From contig NZ_VOQF01000014.1 of NCBI RefSeq assembly GCF_007994985.1, positions 45,688 through 109,687 of the forward strand: a stretch of 64,000 nt of DNA. The letters run 5' to 3'. The first letter of the stretch is position 1. Each line of letters begins with the position of its first letter. Positions 18,405-33,070 of the stretch are shown piece after piece. A model generated the notes under the pieces. That model saw only the letters and a list, made by a program, of their open reading frames with translations, did no database searches and was not told the DNA's origin. This stretch comes from Metabacillus litoralis (GTDB lineage: Bacteria > Bacillota > Bacilli > Bacillales > Bacillaceae). A program made the position numbers and the translations under genes.

Positions 18405-18515
18405 CGTTGAATAGGATAATCATTCAACTTTTGCTATTAATCGTTCAACTTCACAGGATAATCGTTCAACTTTGACCAATAATCATTCAACTTTTCGAAA
18501 TAAACGTTCATTCGA
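18405..18515. repeat. 21-bp degenerate tandem array
   Basis: Units built on CATTCAACTT or CGTTCAACTT start at 18421, 18442, 18463 and 18484, exactly 21 bp apart, with a decayed fifth (CGTTCATTCG) at 18505. The rest of each unit varies. Read on the minus strand it gives KLNDYxx heptads without a ribosome binding site, so I treat it as a repeat and not a gene. Confidence 0.85.
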
Positions 18516-18755
18516 CAAAATTCGCCCCTGATCCTCACCTCACAACCCACTTCAAAAACAAAACTTTCCAATTCATCAAAATATTCTACATTCGTAGTTG
18601 ACATTACAATGAAAAGTAACGACAATAGGTTGTATATATAAACCAATTACAACAAAAAAGTGAATGTTAATCATAATGTAAGCCTTTAATATTCGTCTTT
18701 TAGGTAATACACTAGAAAAAAACTTAAAAAATTCTAAAAAAATATCAGAAAAACT

Positions 18756-18785
18756 TTTACATTAGGATCTATAAACGTGTACAAT
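18756..18785 (+). promoter_or_regulatory. probable sigma-A promoter of glyA
   Basis: TTTACA at 18756 and TACAAT at 18780 are 18 bp apart, leaving a 74-base leader before the start codon. I could not find a PurR box. The rest of the 609-bp gap (18297-18859) holds the 21-bp array and nothing else I recognise. Confidence 0.5.
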
Positions 18786-18859
18786 ATAGATGGAATTAGT
18801 CGTAAAATAATATGTAGTAAACAATCACTATCGGTTAAGAATGAAGGGAGAATACACCA

Positions 18860-20101
18860 ATGAAACATTTACCAGAGCAAGATGCTAAGATTTTTGAAGC
18901 AATTCAACTAGAGCGTACTCGACAAGAAACGAAAATTGAGTTAATAGCTTCTGAAAACTTTGTTAGTGAAGCAGTAATGGAAGCGCAAGGATCTGTTTTA
19001 ACAAATAAATATGCTGAAGGCTATCCAGGTCGTCGCTATTATGGTGGTTGTGAGCATGTTGATGTGGTAGAAGACATCGCAAGAGATCGTGCGAAACAAA
19101 TCTTTGGTGCGGAATATGTAAATGTTCAGCCTCATTCAGGTGCACAAGCTAATATGGGAGTATATTTCACTATTTTAGATCATGGTGATACAGTTCTAGG
19201 AATGAACCTGTCTCATGGTGGACATCTAACACATGGTAGTCCTGTAAACTTTAGTGGTGTTCAATATAATTTCGTTGAGTATGGTGTTGATGAAGTAACA
19301 CATCGTATTAATTATGAAGATGTAGCAGAAAAAGCTAGACTTCATAAGCCGAAGTTGATCGTTGCTGGAGCTAGTGCATACCCAAGAGCAATTGACTTTA
19401 AAAAATTCCGTGAAATCGCTGATGAAGTTGGCGCATACTTCATGGTTGATATGGCACATATTGCTGGTCTTGTTGCTGCTGGACTTCATGAAAATCCAGT
19501 TCCATATGCAGACTTTGTTACAACAACAACACACAAAACATTACGTGGACCACGTGGTGGTATGATTCTTTGTAAAGAAGAATTCGGTAAAAAGATTGAT
19601 AAATCTATTTTCCCTGGTATCCAAGGTGGACCTCTGATGCATGTTATTGCAGCAAAAGCAGTTTCTTTTGGTGAAACTCTTCAAGATAGCTTCAAAACAT
19701 ATGCACAAAACATCATTGACAATGCTAAAAGCTTGGCTGAAAAGCTTCAAGCAGAAGGTCTTACTTTAGTTTCTGGTGGTACAGACAACCATCTTTTATT
19801 AGTTGATGTTCGTTCACTAGGCATCACTGGTAAAGTGGCAGAGCATGTACTAGATGAGATTGGTGTAACGGTTAACAAAAACACAATTCCATTTGAAACA
19901 GAAAGCCCATTTGTGACAAGTGGTATTCGTATCGGTACAGCAGCTGTAACAAGTCGTGGTTTTGGTGCGAAAGAAATGGACGAAATCGGAAGCATCATTG
20001 CATTCGCTCTTAAAAACCATGAAGATGAAGCAAAACTTGCTGAAGCGAAGCAACGTGTTGAAGATTTAACAAGTAATTTCCCTTTATATCGTAACTTATA
20101 A
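18860..20101 (+). CDS. glyA: serine hydroxymethyltransferase
   Basis: This PLP enzyme transfers the serine hydroxymethyl group to tetrahydrofolate, giving glycine and 5,10-methylene-THF. It has 413 residues with the family marks [25 protein letters not shown], the PLP lysine in [14 protein letters not shown] and the C-terminal [22 protein letters not shown] lies upstream. A hairpin at 20114-20141 (TGGCGGCTTTCC / GGAAGTCGCCA) with TTATTTT follows. Position after ywlG and before upp matches B. subtilis. Confidence 0.98.
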   Translation: MKHLPEQDAKIFEAIQLERTRQETKIELIASENFVSEAVMEAQGSVLTNKYAEGYPGRRYYGGCEHVDVVEDIARDRAKQIFGAEYVNVQPHSGAQANMGVYFTILDHGDTVLGMNLSHGGHLTHGSPVNFSGVQYNFVEYGVDEVTHRINYEDVAEKARLHKPKLIVAGASAYPRAIDFKKFREIADEVGAYFMVDMAHIAGLVAAGLHENPVPYADFVTTTTHKTLRGPRGGMILCKEEFGKKIDKSIFPGIQGGPLMHVIAAKAVSFGETLQDSFKTYAQNIIDNAKSLAEKLQAEGLTLVSGGTDNHLLLVDVRSLGITGKVAEHVLDEIGVTVNKNTIPFETESPFVTSGIRIGTAAVTSRGFGAKEMDEIGSIIAFALKNHEDEAKLAEAKQRVEDLTSNFPLYRNL

Positions 20102-20214
20102 GATCATATATAGTGGCGGCTTTCCATTTAGGAAGTCGCCATTATTTTAAATAAATACAAACCACCTAGATTATAACTCCCCTAAGACTTCTCCAAAAGA
20201 AATGAGGGTTTTAC

Positions 20215-20514
20215 ATGCTTATTTTTTTACTAGCTGGTGCAATCCTTTTATTAATGTTTTCTACAAAAAGAATTCGCTCTATTGAAAAAGTTAAACCAAC
20301 AACAGGCCCAAAGGAGATGCTGCAAATTCTACGTTCGTTATTTTGGGGTTTGCTAGTGTTGATGCTATTTTTCCTCATCCCAATGATCATATGGAAGCTT
20401 TCAGGTGGTTCTAATAATTGGGATGGTGTATATATTATCTTTGCCTCAGCTATTGGTACAATCGTACTTTTCTTTAGTTATTATAGTAGACTAAAAGCTA
20501 AACACCTTCGCTAA
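20215..20514 (+). CDS. small membrane protein of unknown function
   Basis: This 99-residue protein has three likely membrane helices (about residues 1-16, 39-61, 71-90) and basic loops. I do not recognise a family. GAGG lies 7 bases before the ATG. It stands alone between glyA and upp, where B. subtilis has no gene of this kind that I know of. Codon use is like its neighbours. Confidence 0.65.
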   Translation: MLIFLLAGAILLLMFSTKRIRSIEKVKPTTGPKEMLQILRSLFWGLLVLMLFFLIPMIIWKLSGGSNNWDGVYIIFASAIGTIVLFFSYYSRLKAKHLR

Positions 20515-20601
20515 CTTTGTATATTTATCTTATTTGAGCTTGAAACTATAGTTGTTTTTCTGTAAAATCTATTGAAGTGTCTAAGAAAAGGAGATGATTT
20601 G

Positions 20602-21231
20602 ATGGGCAAGGTATATGTGTTTGATCATCCATTAATTCAACATAAACTTACATATATTCGTGATATAAAAACAGGAACAAAAGAGTTCAGAGAGCTTGTT
20701 GATGAGGTAGCTAGCTTAATGGCTTTTGAAATTACAAGAGATCTTCCTTTACAAGAGGTTGATGTTGAAACTCCTGTTACAACGGCAAAATCAAAGGTGT
20801 TAGCAGGAAAGAAACTAGGGATTATCCCAATTCTTCGTGCTGGTTTAGGAATGGTTGATGGAATTTTAAAATTAATTCCAGCAGCAAAGGTTGGACATAT
20901 TGGTCTTTATCGTGATCCAGAAACACTTCAGCCTGTTGAATATTATGCAAAACTTCCTTCAGATGTAGAAGAGCGTGATTTTATCGTAGTAGATCCGATG
21001 CTTGCAACTGGTGGCTCTGCTGTTGAAGCAATTAATAGCTTGAAAAAACGCGGTGCAAAAAACATCAAATTTATGTGTTTAATTGCAGCTCCAGAAGGTG
21101 TAGAAGTAGTAAAAGAAGCTCATCCTGATGTTGATATTTTCATTGCAGCTCTAGATGAAAAGCTTAATGACCATGGATATATCGTTCCTGGCTTAGGTGA
21201 TGCTGGTGACAGATTATACGGAACAAAATAA
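20602..21231 (+). CDS. upp: uracil phosphoribosyltransferase
   Basis: Upp salvages uracil by joining it to PRPP to form UMP. It has 209 residues starting [10 protein letters not shown], exactly the B. subtilis form. The PRPP-binding loop is [15 protein letters not shown] and the uracil-binding end is [28 protein letters not shown] lies 8 bases upstream of the ATG at 20602. A terminator follows at 21242-21264 (AAAACTCTTA / TAAGAGTTTT then CTTTTT). Confidence 0.98.
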   Translation: MGKVYVFDHPLIQHKLTYIRDIKTGTKEFRELVDEVASLMAFEITRDLPLQEVDVETPVTTAKSKVLAGKKLGIIPILRAGLGMVDGILKLIPAAKVGHIGLYRDPETLQPVEYYAKLPSDVEERDFIVVDPMLATGGSAVEAINSLKKRGAKNIKFMCLIAAPEGVEVVKEAHPDVDIFIAALDEKLNDHGYIVPGLGDAGDRLYGTK

Positions 21232-21241
21232 ATGATGATGG

Positions 21242-21270
21242 AAAACTCTTATATTAAGAGTTTTCTTTTT
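21242..21270 (+). terminator. rho-independent terminator of upp
   Basis: A 10-bp perfect stem with loop TAT is followed by CTTTTT. Confidence 0.88.
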
Positions 21271-21334
21271 GTGTATTCCAGAGGGTTGATTCATTTTTAA
21301 TATAGTATAGTTCCTTAACACCAACATTACCGAG

Positions 21335-21601
21335 TTATTCGTTTATAGCTTCAAGAATTGCCTCCTTTAATTTAGCGGTCTTCTTCTCACTTTTTAATGA
21401 TTTCTCAACTTTCGCCCATCCAATGATGTATCGTACTTGTTCATCTTTCTTAAATAATTCTTCATTATTTAAATAGATCTGTTTAAACCATTCTGTTTTC
21501 TTTAGTAATTCAATATTCCGATTAATTTTTTCCTCGTTTGGATTTCCACGAATAAACAAAACCATCGACATACAAATATTTGTGAAAATTTCAAGAATCA
21601 T
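21335..21601 (-). CDS. hypothetical small protein
   Basis: The 88-residue protein has a short hydrophobic start and a Lys/Glu-rich helical remainder (EKINRNIELLKKTEWFK, later KSEKKTAKLKEAILEAI). I recognise no family. The GAGGTGA site 6 bases before the ATG and normal codon use support translation. It is a single gene between upp and the protease, facing upp. Confidence 0.6.
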   Translation of the reverse strand: MILEIFTNICMSMVLFIRGNPNEEKINRNIELLKKTEWFKQIYLNNEELFKKDEQVRYIIGWAKVEKSLKSEKKTAKLKEAILEAINE

Positions 21602-21812
21602 CGATTCACCTCAATCGTTAGAAAATACTCTTGTTTTTATCATTCTATAAAAAGTGAAATATTCCTTTGCTTTACTTAAAGTACCAATTTTAGATTGCGA
21701 CCATTTGGAAACAACTCTTGTTGACTAAATTTCTTAATACATAATGAAACAATTTTAAAGATTTACATTTTCTCCCCACACGTCGTGCAAACTAAACATG
21801 AGGTGGATAACA

Positions 21813-24032
21813 ATGAATATCAGAAAAATCATTTTTTCTTTATGTATCACACTATGCTTTACAACAACTGCATATGGAGAAACCTACCCTAATAGACCAG
21901 CTCTTCCTAGTGAAAACGAAACTGATATTCAAAGAATACTACTACTTGTTAATGAAAATGAATTCGATTCTTTTAAAGAAGAAGTACAATCTCAATCCAA
22001 CATTAAAATACTTCAAACATATAAGCATGCGTTTCATGGCTACTCTCTAGAGGGAGCTGTCGGAGAATTAAAGAAGCTGCAAAAACATCCTGCTGTTGTT
22101 CATCATAGTCAGGTTGTTTCATATAAACCACATTTAGATACTAGTGTACCTTTTATCGGTGGTGAAGATGTAAGAGGCTTGTTTGATCGAGCTAATCATC
22201 GGTTAACAGGAAAAGGTGTGAAAGTTGCTGTTATTGATACAGGTGTTGATTACCATCATCCAGATTTAGATCAGAATTATGCTGGTGGCTTTGACATTAT
22301 CGACGGTGATCAAGATCCTATGGAAACAATGGCTAGTGATGGAGATGAAACATTTCATGGAACACATGTTGCTGGGATTATTGCGGCAAATGGGAAACTA
22401 AGAGGAGTAGCACCTGAAGCAGAGATAATTGCTTATCGAGCACTTGGTCCAGGTGGTATGGGGACGTCTGATCAAGTGATTGCAGCCATTGATAAAGCGA
22501 TAGAAGACAAAGTAGATATCATTAATTTATCGCTTGGAAATAACGTAAATGGACCTGATTGGCCGACAAGCTTAGCGCTGGATAAAGCTGTTGATTCGGG
22601 AATAGTTGCTGTCACATCTAGTGGAAACTCTGGTCCTGATGTATGGTCAGTAGGATCACCAGGTACTTCAGGTAAAGCAATTTCGGTCGGAGCATCAACG
22701 CCACCTTTAAAAACTCCTTATTTAAAAGTAGCGGGCATAACTGAGTTAATTGCTATGAATTTATTACAAGGTGCAAAGCCCTGGAATTTAAAAAGCATTG
22801 ATTCAATCGTTCTTGGAGGAATCGGTAAAAAAACAGATATAAATAAGGATGCCCGTGGCAAAATTGTATTGATTGAAAGAGGAAAAATTACTTTTACAGA
22901 AAAAGTCTTAAATGCAAAGCAGCAAGGAGCAAAGGCGATTATCATTTATAACAATGTAAAAGGAGCTTTTGCAGGATCATTGGAAATTCCTGTTGATATA
23001 CCGGTGGTCTCAATTTCAAAGGAAGCAGGAGAAGCAATTAAAAAACAAATCAATAAAAAAGTGACATTGAGAACAGTGTATAAAAAAGAAGAAGATAAGC
23101 TGGCGGAATTTAGCTCAAGAGGGCCTGTTACAAATACATGGGCAATAAAGCCTGATGTTGTAGCACCAGGAGTAGCAATTCATAGTACAATACCTAATGG
23201 CTACTTAGCTTTACATGGAACAAGCATGGCTGCTCCACATGTTGCAGGAGCTTGTGCGTTAATTAAACAAGCACATCCAGATTGGAATCCAGAGCAAATA
23301 AAAGCATCTTTAATGAATACAGCAAAGCAATTAAAAAATGAGAAAAAAGAAGTGCTTAAACCAACTGAACAAGGTACTGGTCGAATTAATGTGAAAGATG
23401 CAATCAAGTCTGAATTACTTGCATATCCAGGATCTCTTACATTCGGGAAATTTGAAACATCTGACAAGCGAACGAAAAAAGAGCTACTATTAACATTGGA
23501 TAATCAATCTCCTAAGCAACAAACTGTGGATTTTAATATACCGAAAAACGAGCCAGGAATTCATTGGAATTTGCCTACAAGTATTAAAATTGGACCAGAA
23601 GAAAAAAGGAAGATTTCGATCAGTGTTGATATAACGGCAAATCAGAAAAAGCCAGGTTTACATCAGGATTGGCTTGAGCTTAAATACGGAAAAGAGGAAA
23701 TTCATCTACCTTATTTATATGTAATTGATGAACCGCACTATCCGAGAATAATGGGGTTTGAGTTCGGTCATGGTGATACACCTAATATGTATAAATATCA
23801 AACCTATTTACCGGGTGGTGCTGATGAAATAGGAATTGCCCTTTATGATCCAGATACAATGCTATTTGTTGGTTTTCTGGACTGGGATCGAAATATATCA
23901 AGAGGAATGCTTGAAAAAGATATATCGATTGATGACGCTAATTTAAAAGAGGGCATTTATAAAGCGATCGTTTTTGTAAAAAAAGATGGTCAGGAAGATG
24001 TTATTGAAACAGATATTTTACTTGGTGAATAA
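21813..24032 (+). CDS. secreted subtilisin-like serine protease (Vpr type)
   Basis: This 739-residue S8 peptidase has a signal peptide (residues 1-22), an I9 propeptide-inhibitor region (about 45-115), and the triad Asp142 (VAVIDTGVD), His182 (HGTHVAG) and Ser471 (GTSMAAPHVAG). The 289-residue gap between His and Ser holds a PA domain (about 300-420, GKIVLIERGKITF and GAKAIIIYNN), as in minor extracellular protease Vpr. A C-terminal beta-rich extension follows. The ATG at 21813 has GAGGTG 7 bases upstream; ATG 21798 does not. B. subtilis has no protease between upp and atp, so this is accessory. Confidence 0.93.
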   Translation: MNIRKIIFSLCITLCFTTTAYGETYPNRPALPSENETDIQRILLLVNENEFDSFKEEVQSQSNIKILQTYKHAFHGYSLEGAVGELKKLQKHPAVVHHSQVVSYKPHLDTSVPFIGGEDVRGLFDRANHRLTGKGVKVAVIDTGVDYHHPDLDQNYAGGFDIIDGDQDPMETMASDGDETFHGTHVAGIIAANGKLRGVAPEAEIIAYRALGPGGMGTSDQVIAAIDKAIEDKVDIINLSLGNNVNGPDWPTSLALDKAVDSGIVAVTSSGNSGPDVWSVGSPGTSGKAISVGASTPPLKTPYLKVAGITELIAMNLLQGAKPWNLKSIDSIVLGGIGKKTDINKDARGKIVLIERGKITFTEKVLNAKQQGAKAIIIYNNVKGAFAGSLEIPVDIPVVSISKEAGEAIKKQINKKVTLRTVYKKEEDKLAEFSSRGPVTNTWAIKPDVVAPGVAIHSTIPNGYLALHGTSMAAPHVAGACALIKQAHPDWNPEQIKASLMNTAKQLKNEKKEVLKPTEQGTGRINVKDAIKSELLAYPGSLTFGKFETSDKRTKKELLLTLDNQSPKQQTVDFNIPKNEPGIHWNLPTSIKIGPEEKRKISISVDITANQKKPGLHQDWLELKYGKEEIHLPYLYVIDEPHYPRIMGFEFGHGDTPNMYKYQTYLPGGADEIGIALYDPDTMLFVGFLDWDRNISRGMLEKDISIDDANLKEGIYKAIVFVKKDGQEDVIETDILLGE

Positions 24033-24072
24033 TTAATGATAAAAAGTAAGTCAAGGGGAAAATGTGAACGAT

Positions 24073-24090
24073 TTGTGATGTTTTTAACAA
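24073..24090 (+). promoter_or_regulatory. Rex-like operator upstream of the atp operon
   Basis: TTGTGATGTTTTTAACAA matches the 18-bp Gram-positive Rex pattern TTGTGAAnnnnTTCACAA at 12 of 14 fixed positions. It lies 27 bp upstream of the -35 and not over it, which weakens a simple repressor model. Confidence 0.35.
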
Positions 24091-24117
24091 GATTGTGAAC
24101 AATTAACTTTAAACAGA

Positions 24118-24146
24118 TTGACATGAAGTATATGCTATTGTATGCT
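24118..24146 (+). promoter_or_regulatory. sigma-A promoter of the atp operon
   Basis: TTGACA at 24118-24123, 17-bp spacer, TATGCT at 24141-24146. The leader to atpZ is about 90 bases. Confidence 0.75.
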
Positions 24147-24211
24147 AAACGAGGATGTAATGATAAGGTTTTCAAGGACCATTTACAAACCGTATTTTAA
24201 CCCCTGGTTCC

Positions 24212-24241
24212 TTTATAAATCACCAAGCGAGGATTTATAAA
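24212..24241 (+). promoter_or_regulatory. hairpin around the atpZ ribosome binding site
   Basis: Perfect 10-base arms TTTATAAATC and GATTTATAAA enclose the loop carrying GCGAGG; the ATG follows directly. The hairpin could limit translation of the first gene. Confidence 0.5.
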
Positions 24242-24463
24242 ATGCGACAAAAACAACGCCATCCGCTTCAAGCGATGGGCCTCATGTCCGCGATCCTTTC
24301 CCAATTAGTAGGTTCAACTTTAGTTGGGGTTTTCGGAGGAAAATGGGTTGACGATTTACTGGGTACTGAACCACTTTTTTTAATCGTAGGCCTTCTGCTT
24401 GGACTAGCTATTGGAATATACGCCATGTATAGATTGGTCCACCACTATTTCTCGGGAGATTAA
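24242..24463 (+). CDS. atpZ: AtpZ, small accessory protein of the ATP synthase operon
   Basis: This 73-residue protein with two membrane helices (about residues 12-36 and 44-65) and a basic N-terminus belongs to the AtpI-like family placed first in atp operons of many Bacillaceae. In alkaliphilic Bacillus, AtpZ together with AtpI has been linked to Mg2+/Ca2+ handling and to rotor assembly. The conserved glycines of GGKWVDDLLG and GLLLGLAIGIYAMY are present. It is followed after 7 bp by atpI. Confidence 0.82.
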   Translation: MRQKQRHPLQAMGLMSAILSQLVGSTLVGVFGGKWVDDLLGTEPLFLIVGLLLGLAIGIYAMYRLVHHYFSGD

Positions 24464-24470
24464 ACCTTTC

Positions 24471-25594
<1,124 letters not shown>

Positions 25595-25614
25595 TAATAA
25601 ATTAAAATTTGTAA

Positions 25615-25851
<237 letters not shown>

Positions 25852-25878
25852 TAATCTACTATATTTAATGGTTCATAG

Positions 25879-25912
25879 TGGCGAAGTCGTCTCAGGATGA
25901 GAATCTTCGCCA
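25879..25912 (+). other. hairpin between atpE and atpF
   Basis: TGGCGAAG / CTTCGCCA arms with an inner CTCA / TGAG pairing and a weak T-run after them. Its place after atpE suggests mRNA processing or stability control that keeps c-subunit yield high. Confidence 0.6.
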
Positions 25913-26014
25913 TTGCTTTATGTATTGAAATCTTAAACTATTTCCATAACATAATTTTCAAACAATGATAGTCATAACCCATCATGGAACTCTTGAAGGG
26001 AGTGAAACCGAGCT

Positions 26015-26533
26015 ATGTTAACTTTTGATCTTGCATTAGGTGCATCAACAGGCCTAAACACAGGAGATATCGTATTCCAGCTTGTTATGTTCTTAATTCT
26101 ACTTGCACTATTAGGTAAATATGCATTTGGACCAGTTATGAACATGATGAAGCAACGTGAAGATTTTATTGCAAATGAAATTAATAGTTCTGAAGAAAGA
26201 AATAAAGAAGCACAAAAGCTAGTTGAAGAGCAACGTGAGTTACTTAAACAAGCACGTGTAGAAGCTCAAGGTTTAGTGGAAAATGCTAAAAAGCTTGGTG
26301 AGCAACAGAAGGAAGATATTATCCAGGCTGCTCGCTCAGAAGCAGGACGTCTTAAAGACGGAGCGCTTAAAGAAATTGAACAGCAAAAAGAACAAGCTGT
26401 TGCAGCATTACGCGAACAGGTTGCGTCTTTATCTGTCATGATTGCTTCTAAAGTAATCGAAAAAGAATTGAATGAGCAAGAGCAAGAAAAACTGATCAAT
26501 GACTACATCAATGAGGTAGGCGAGGGTCGATGA
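26015..26533 (+). CDS. atpF: ATP synthase F0 subunit b
   Basis: Subunit b is the peripheral stalk, anchored by one N-terminal membrane helix (about residues 15-36) and continuing as a long Glu/Lys/Gln-rich coiled coil that reaches delta at the top of F1. It has 172 residues, the normal length. GAAGGGAG lies upstream. Its last codons overlap the atpH start by 4 bp (ATGA), so the two are translationally coupled. Confidence 0.97.
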   Translation: MLTFDLALGASTGLNTGDIVFQLVMFLILLALLGKYAFGPVMNMMKQREDFIANEINSSEERNKEAQKLVEEQRELLKQARVEAQGLVENAKKLGEQQKEDIIQAARSEAGRLKDGALKEIEQQKEQAVAALREQVASLSVMIASKVIEKELNEQEQEKLINDYINEVGEGR

Positions 26534-27075
26534 GCAAAGGAATCGTTGCAAAACGTTACGCAGTAGCTCTTTTTCAACTTGCAAAAGAAAAAAACATTAT
26601 CGATCAAATCGAAAATGAATTACTCGTTGTGAAAGAAGTATTTACAGCGAATCAGGACTTACTAGAAGTACTTAACCACCCAAAAGTTAAGAGTGAGACG
26701 AAGAAATCAATTGTAAAAGATTCATTTGCAAATGTATCAGAACAAGTTGTAAATACACTTTTACTACTAGTTGATCGAAATCGTGCTAATGTATTAGCAG
26801 AAGTGGTAAGTCATTTCGTACAACAAGCAAATGAATATCGTGGTACTGAGGATGCAACTGTATACTCTGTTCGCGCATTATCAGAAGCTGAATTATCAGC
26901 GATTTCTGCTTCATTTGCAAAGAAAATCGGAAAAAAATCACTCCGCTTACAAAACGTAGTCGATAAAACATTATTAGGTGGCGTAAAGCTACGTATTGGT
27001 AATCGAATTTACGATGGTAGTGTAAGTGGAAAGCTTGAACGTATAGAGCGACAATTAGTCGCAAATAGATTGTAG
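26530..27075 (+). CDS. atpH: ATP synthase F1 subunit delta
   Basis: Delta joins the b-dimer stalk to the top of the alpha3beta3 head. It has 181 residues: an N-terminal six-helix part beginning [17 protein letters not shown] and the C-terminal signature [21 protein letters not shown]. It overlaps atpF by 4 bp and is followed by atpA after 15 bp. Confidence 0.97.
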   Translation: MSKGIVAKRYAVALFQLAKEKNIIDQIENELLVVKEVFTANQDLLEVLNHPKVKSETKKSIVKDSFANVSEQVVNTLLLLVDRNRANVLAEVVSHFVQQANEYRGTEDATVYSVRALSEAELSAISASFAKKIGKKSLRLQNVVDKTLLGGVKLRIGNRIYDGSVSGKLERIERQLVANRL

Positions 27076-28599
<1,524 letters not shown>

Positions 28600-28610
28600 A
28601 ACAAACATGT

Positions 28611-28641
28611 GTGTGTGAAGGCTATAGTAGCGTTCACACAC
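28611..28641 (+). other. hairpin between atpA and atpG
   Basis: GTGTGTGAA and TTCACACAC are perfect 9-base arms around a 13-base loop, with CATTCTTTT after them. It may partly terminate or protect the upstream mRNA. Confidence 0.6.
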
Positions 28642-28685
28642 CATTCTTTTCATACATTTCGATGATTTTCTAATAAAGGTGGTGA

Positions 28686-29549
<864 letters not shown>

Positions 29550-29590
29550 AACCTAGCAAGCTAATTATAAAACATAAAGTAATTAGTTTC

Positions 29591-29744
29591 AGTGTCTAGC
29601 TCCAGGCGCCATCGGCTCGAGGGAAAAAATAAAACCCTTTTTTCCTAGGTCATAAGTCAAATAGAAATTGAAGGCAAAGAACGCCTTCTATTCCTATTCG
29701 CCTTATGCTTGTCGCCGATAAGCGGGCGCCCCTGAGCTTTTCTT
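29591..29744. repeat. interspersed repeat inside the atp operon (atpG-atpD gap)
   Basis: The segment starts AGTGTCTAGCTCCAGGCGCC and ends near GGGCGCCCCTGAGCTTTTCTT. It is GC-rich at both ends, with inverted GGCGCC cores and an inner GAAGGC / GCCTTC hairpin. I recall CTAGCTCCAGCGCC...GCGCTTTTCTT as a repeat common in Bacillaceae genomes. It leaves the atpD AGGAGGG site intact. Confidence 0.7.
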
Positions 29745-29750
29745 ATATAG

Positions 29751-31184
<1,434 letters not shown>

Positions 31185-31196
31185 TTAGGGACCTAG

Positions 31197-31604
<408 letters not shown>

Positions 31605-31612
31605 ATAAATAA

Positions 31613-31657
31613 AAAAGATGGTGCATGACTTAATAGTCTGCACCATCTTTTCTTTTT
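31613..31657 (+). terminator. terminator of the atp operon
   Basis: Arms AAAAGATGGTGCA and TGCACCATCTTTT are perfect over 13 bp around a 13-base loop and run into TCTTTTT. Confidence 0.92.
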
Positions 31658-31968
31658 ACAAGGGCTTTCTTTTTATAAGAAGAAATGTATTTTATATGGG
31701 TGATGAGCCAAAATACATAATAGGCATGAGGATATATCGTTAGACTGTTGTTTATTCCTTAAGAAACCCCAGTGAGTAAAAATAAGCAAAAACTATTTAT
31801 AATTTCTACTGACAACTTTGGCTGGGGTGTTATTTAAAACCCTGGAATAGAGGAATCTTCTACCTTATCTAGACGATCTCTTGATATGGTTTGTTCTGAA
31901 GGATTGGACGAAGAAGAATTCACTTCACCCAGAATAGTTTTAAAAGATTGGACTTTTTAAAAACTTGA
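31658..31968. other. intergenic region after the atp operon
   Basis: About 310 bp without a coding signal. A weak inverted pair (AACCCCAG near 31765 and CTGGGGTG near 31823) is the only structure I see. A GC-rich repeat follows directly. Confidence 0.5.
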
Positions 31969-32100
31969 TAGTGTAATGGAGCGCAAGAAACTTGACTCCT
32001 GCGGGTGCAGAGGAAAGGTCGAGATCCCGCAGGCAAAGCCGAGGAAGCTCGACTTCCTCCCCGGGGAATCTTGTTTCTGGAGCGAAATGGAACGAACTAG
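31969..32100. repeat. GC-rich interspersed repeat (type A core), isolated copy
   Basis: It begins TAGTGTAATGGAGCG and ends GAAATGGAACGAACTAG, with CTCCTGCGGGTGCAGAGG and a central GAGCTCGAC-type inverted pair. It matches the cores of the 350-bp elements at 2.1 and 7.5 kb but lacks their terminal repeats. Confidence 0.85.
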
Positions 32101-32140
32101 GATCCAACCAAGAAACCAAGTAAACGAAAATGTTTACCAC

Positions 32141-32641
32141 TTACTTACAAAACCTTGCCATTCTTTCATAACGCTTAGAAAGTATCATTTCACTCTCATC
32201 CTTATAACTCACATAATGATCCAAAAACATATTCTGAAAATATTGCTCATAACGTCCATAACGAATACCCATCACAAATTTATTATCAATAAAAGGATAC
32301 TCTTGCACTAACCACTCTGAACAATCAGCATTTTCCCGAACAAGAACTTCACACAAATATATGCTCATACATGTCTCAAATTCTGCTATCGTTATCTGTA
32401 AATCGAAGTATTTATTATTCTTAAATAAATCGAAATACAACCTTTCAATTTCCGTTAAGCTCCTAGGAGAATAATCAATTATTATATTAAATTCGTTACA
32501 AATCTCTTCAAGTAAAAAAAGATGATCTTTACGAAACTCGTAGTAATGTGTTTGTGCCGCATATATATTATCAAAATCAGGCAATTGTTCACCATATTCT
32601 TGTGTTATATCTCTATAGTGATCTAACTGTGGTTCAAACAT
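32141..32641 (-). CDS. hypothetical protein
   Basis: A 166-residue acidic, Tyr-rich soluble protein that I cannot place in a family. It has a good GAGGGAG site 7 bases before its ATG and codon use like the neighbours. It sits alone between the atp operon and ywzB, next to a repeat, with both flanking gene groups on the other strand; in B. subtilis ywmA lies nearby but I see no similarity I can vouch for. Confidence 0.65.
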   Translation of the reverse strand: MFEPQLDHYRDITQEYGEQLPDFDNIYAAQTHYYEFRKDHLFLLEEICNEFNIIIDYSPRSLTEIERLYFDLFKNNKYFDLQITIAEFETCMSIYLCEVLVRENADCSEWLVQEYPFIDNKFVMGIRYGRYEQYFQNMFLDHYVSYKDESEMILSKRYERMARFCK

Positions 32642-33070
32642 TTTATCTCCCTCAAATCCCTTTGGTATTCGGAAAAGAAAACTATCTGAAGAAAGTATAT
32701 CATAGAAATTCCTTCAAAAAACTTGTAACAATACTTTCATAATTGAGGGGTAATTTGGATGTGTATGTATAGTAAAATAATGGAATATGACTGATTTTTT
32801 CAGGTATGTAAAGAATTATTCAATATTCGTAAATTTTTATTAAATTTAAAAATCAATCATGTTACAGAACATTCACTATATAATAAAAAAGGGTATATAC
32901 CAGGATGAGGTACAAGTGAAAATTATTATGGTGAACTAGGTAAAAATGAGCTTGTAATTTTAAAGATTTGTTGTATGATTTAAGTTGCTTTGTGTCTTTT
33001 GTTTTAGATTAGATGAAGCTGAAAAAGAGGCAGAAGCTACGCAGTTTCAAGAGTTTTTGGAGGGATGAAT
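32642..33070. other. intergenic region upstream of ywzB
   Basis: A 429-bp gap. A possible promoter, TTGTAA at 32952 and TATGAT at 32974 with a 16-bp spacer, lies about 90 bp before ywzB. A short acidic reading frame (DEAEKEAEATQFQEFLEG) ends at 33068 overlapping the ywzB site; without a start or ribosome site it is at most a gene remnant. Confidence 0.45.

Noticed and set aside
18437..18646. Minus-strand frame with KLNDY heptads
   Set aside because: It is produced by the 21-bp array and has no ribosome site.
18297..18859. PurR box upstream of glyA
   Set aside because: No CCGAAC-type half-sites in the expected arrangement were found.
31976..32311. Plus-strand frame across a GC-rich repeat
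   Set aside because: It runs through the type A core and opposite a minus-strand gene; no coding signal.
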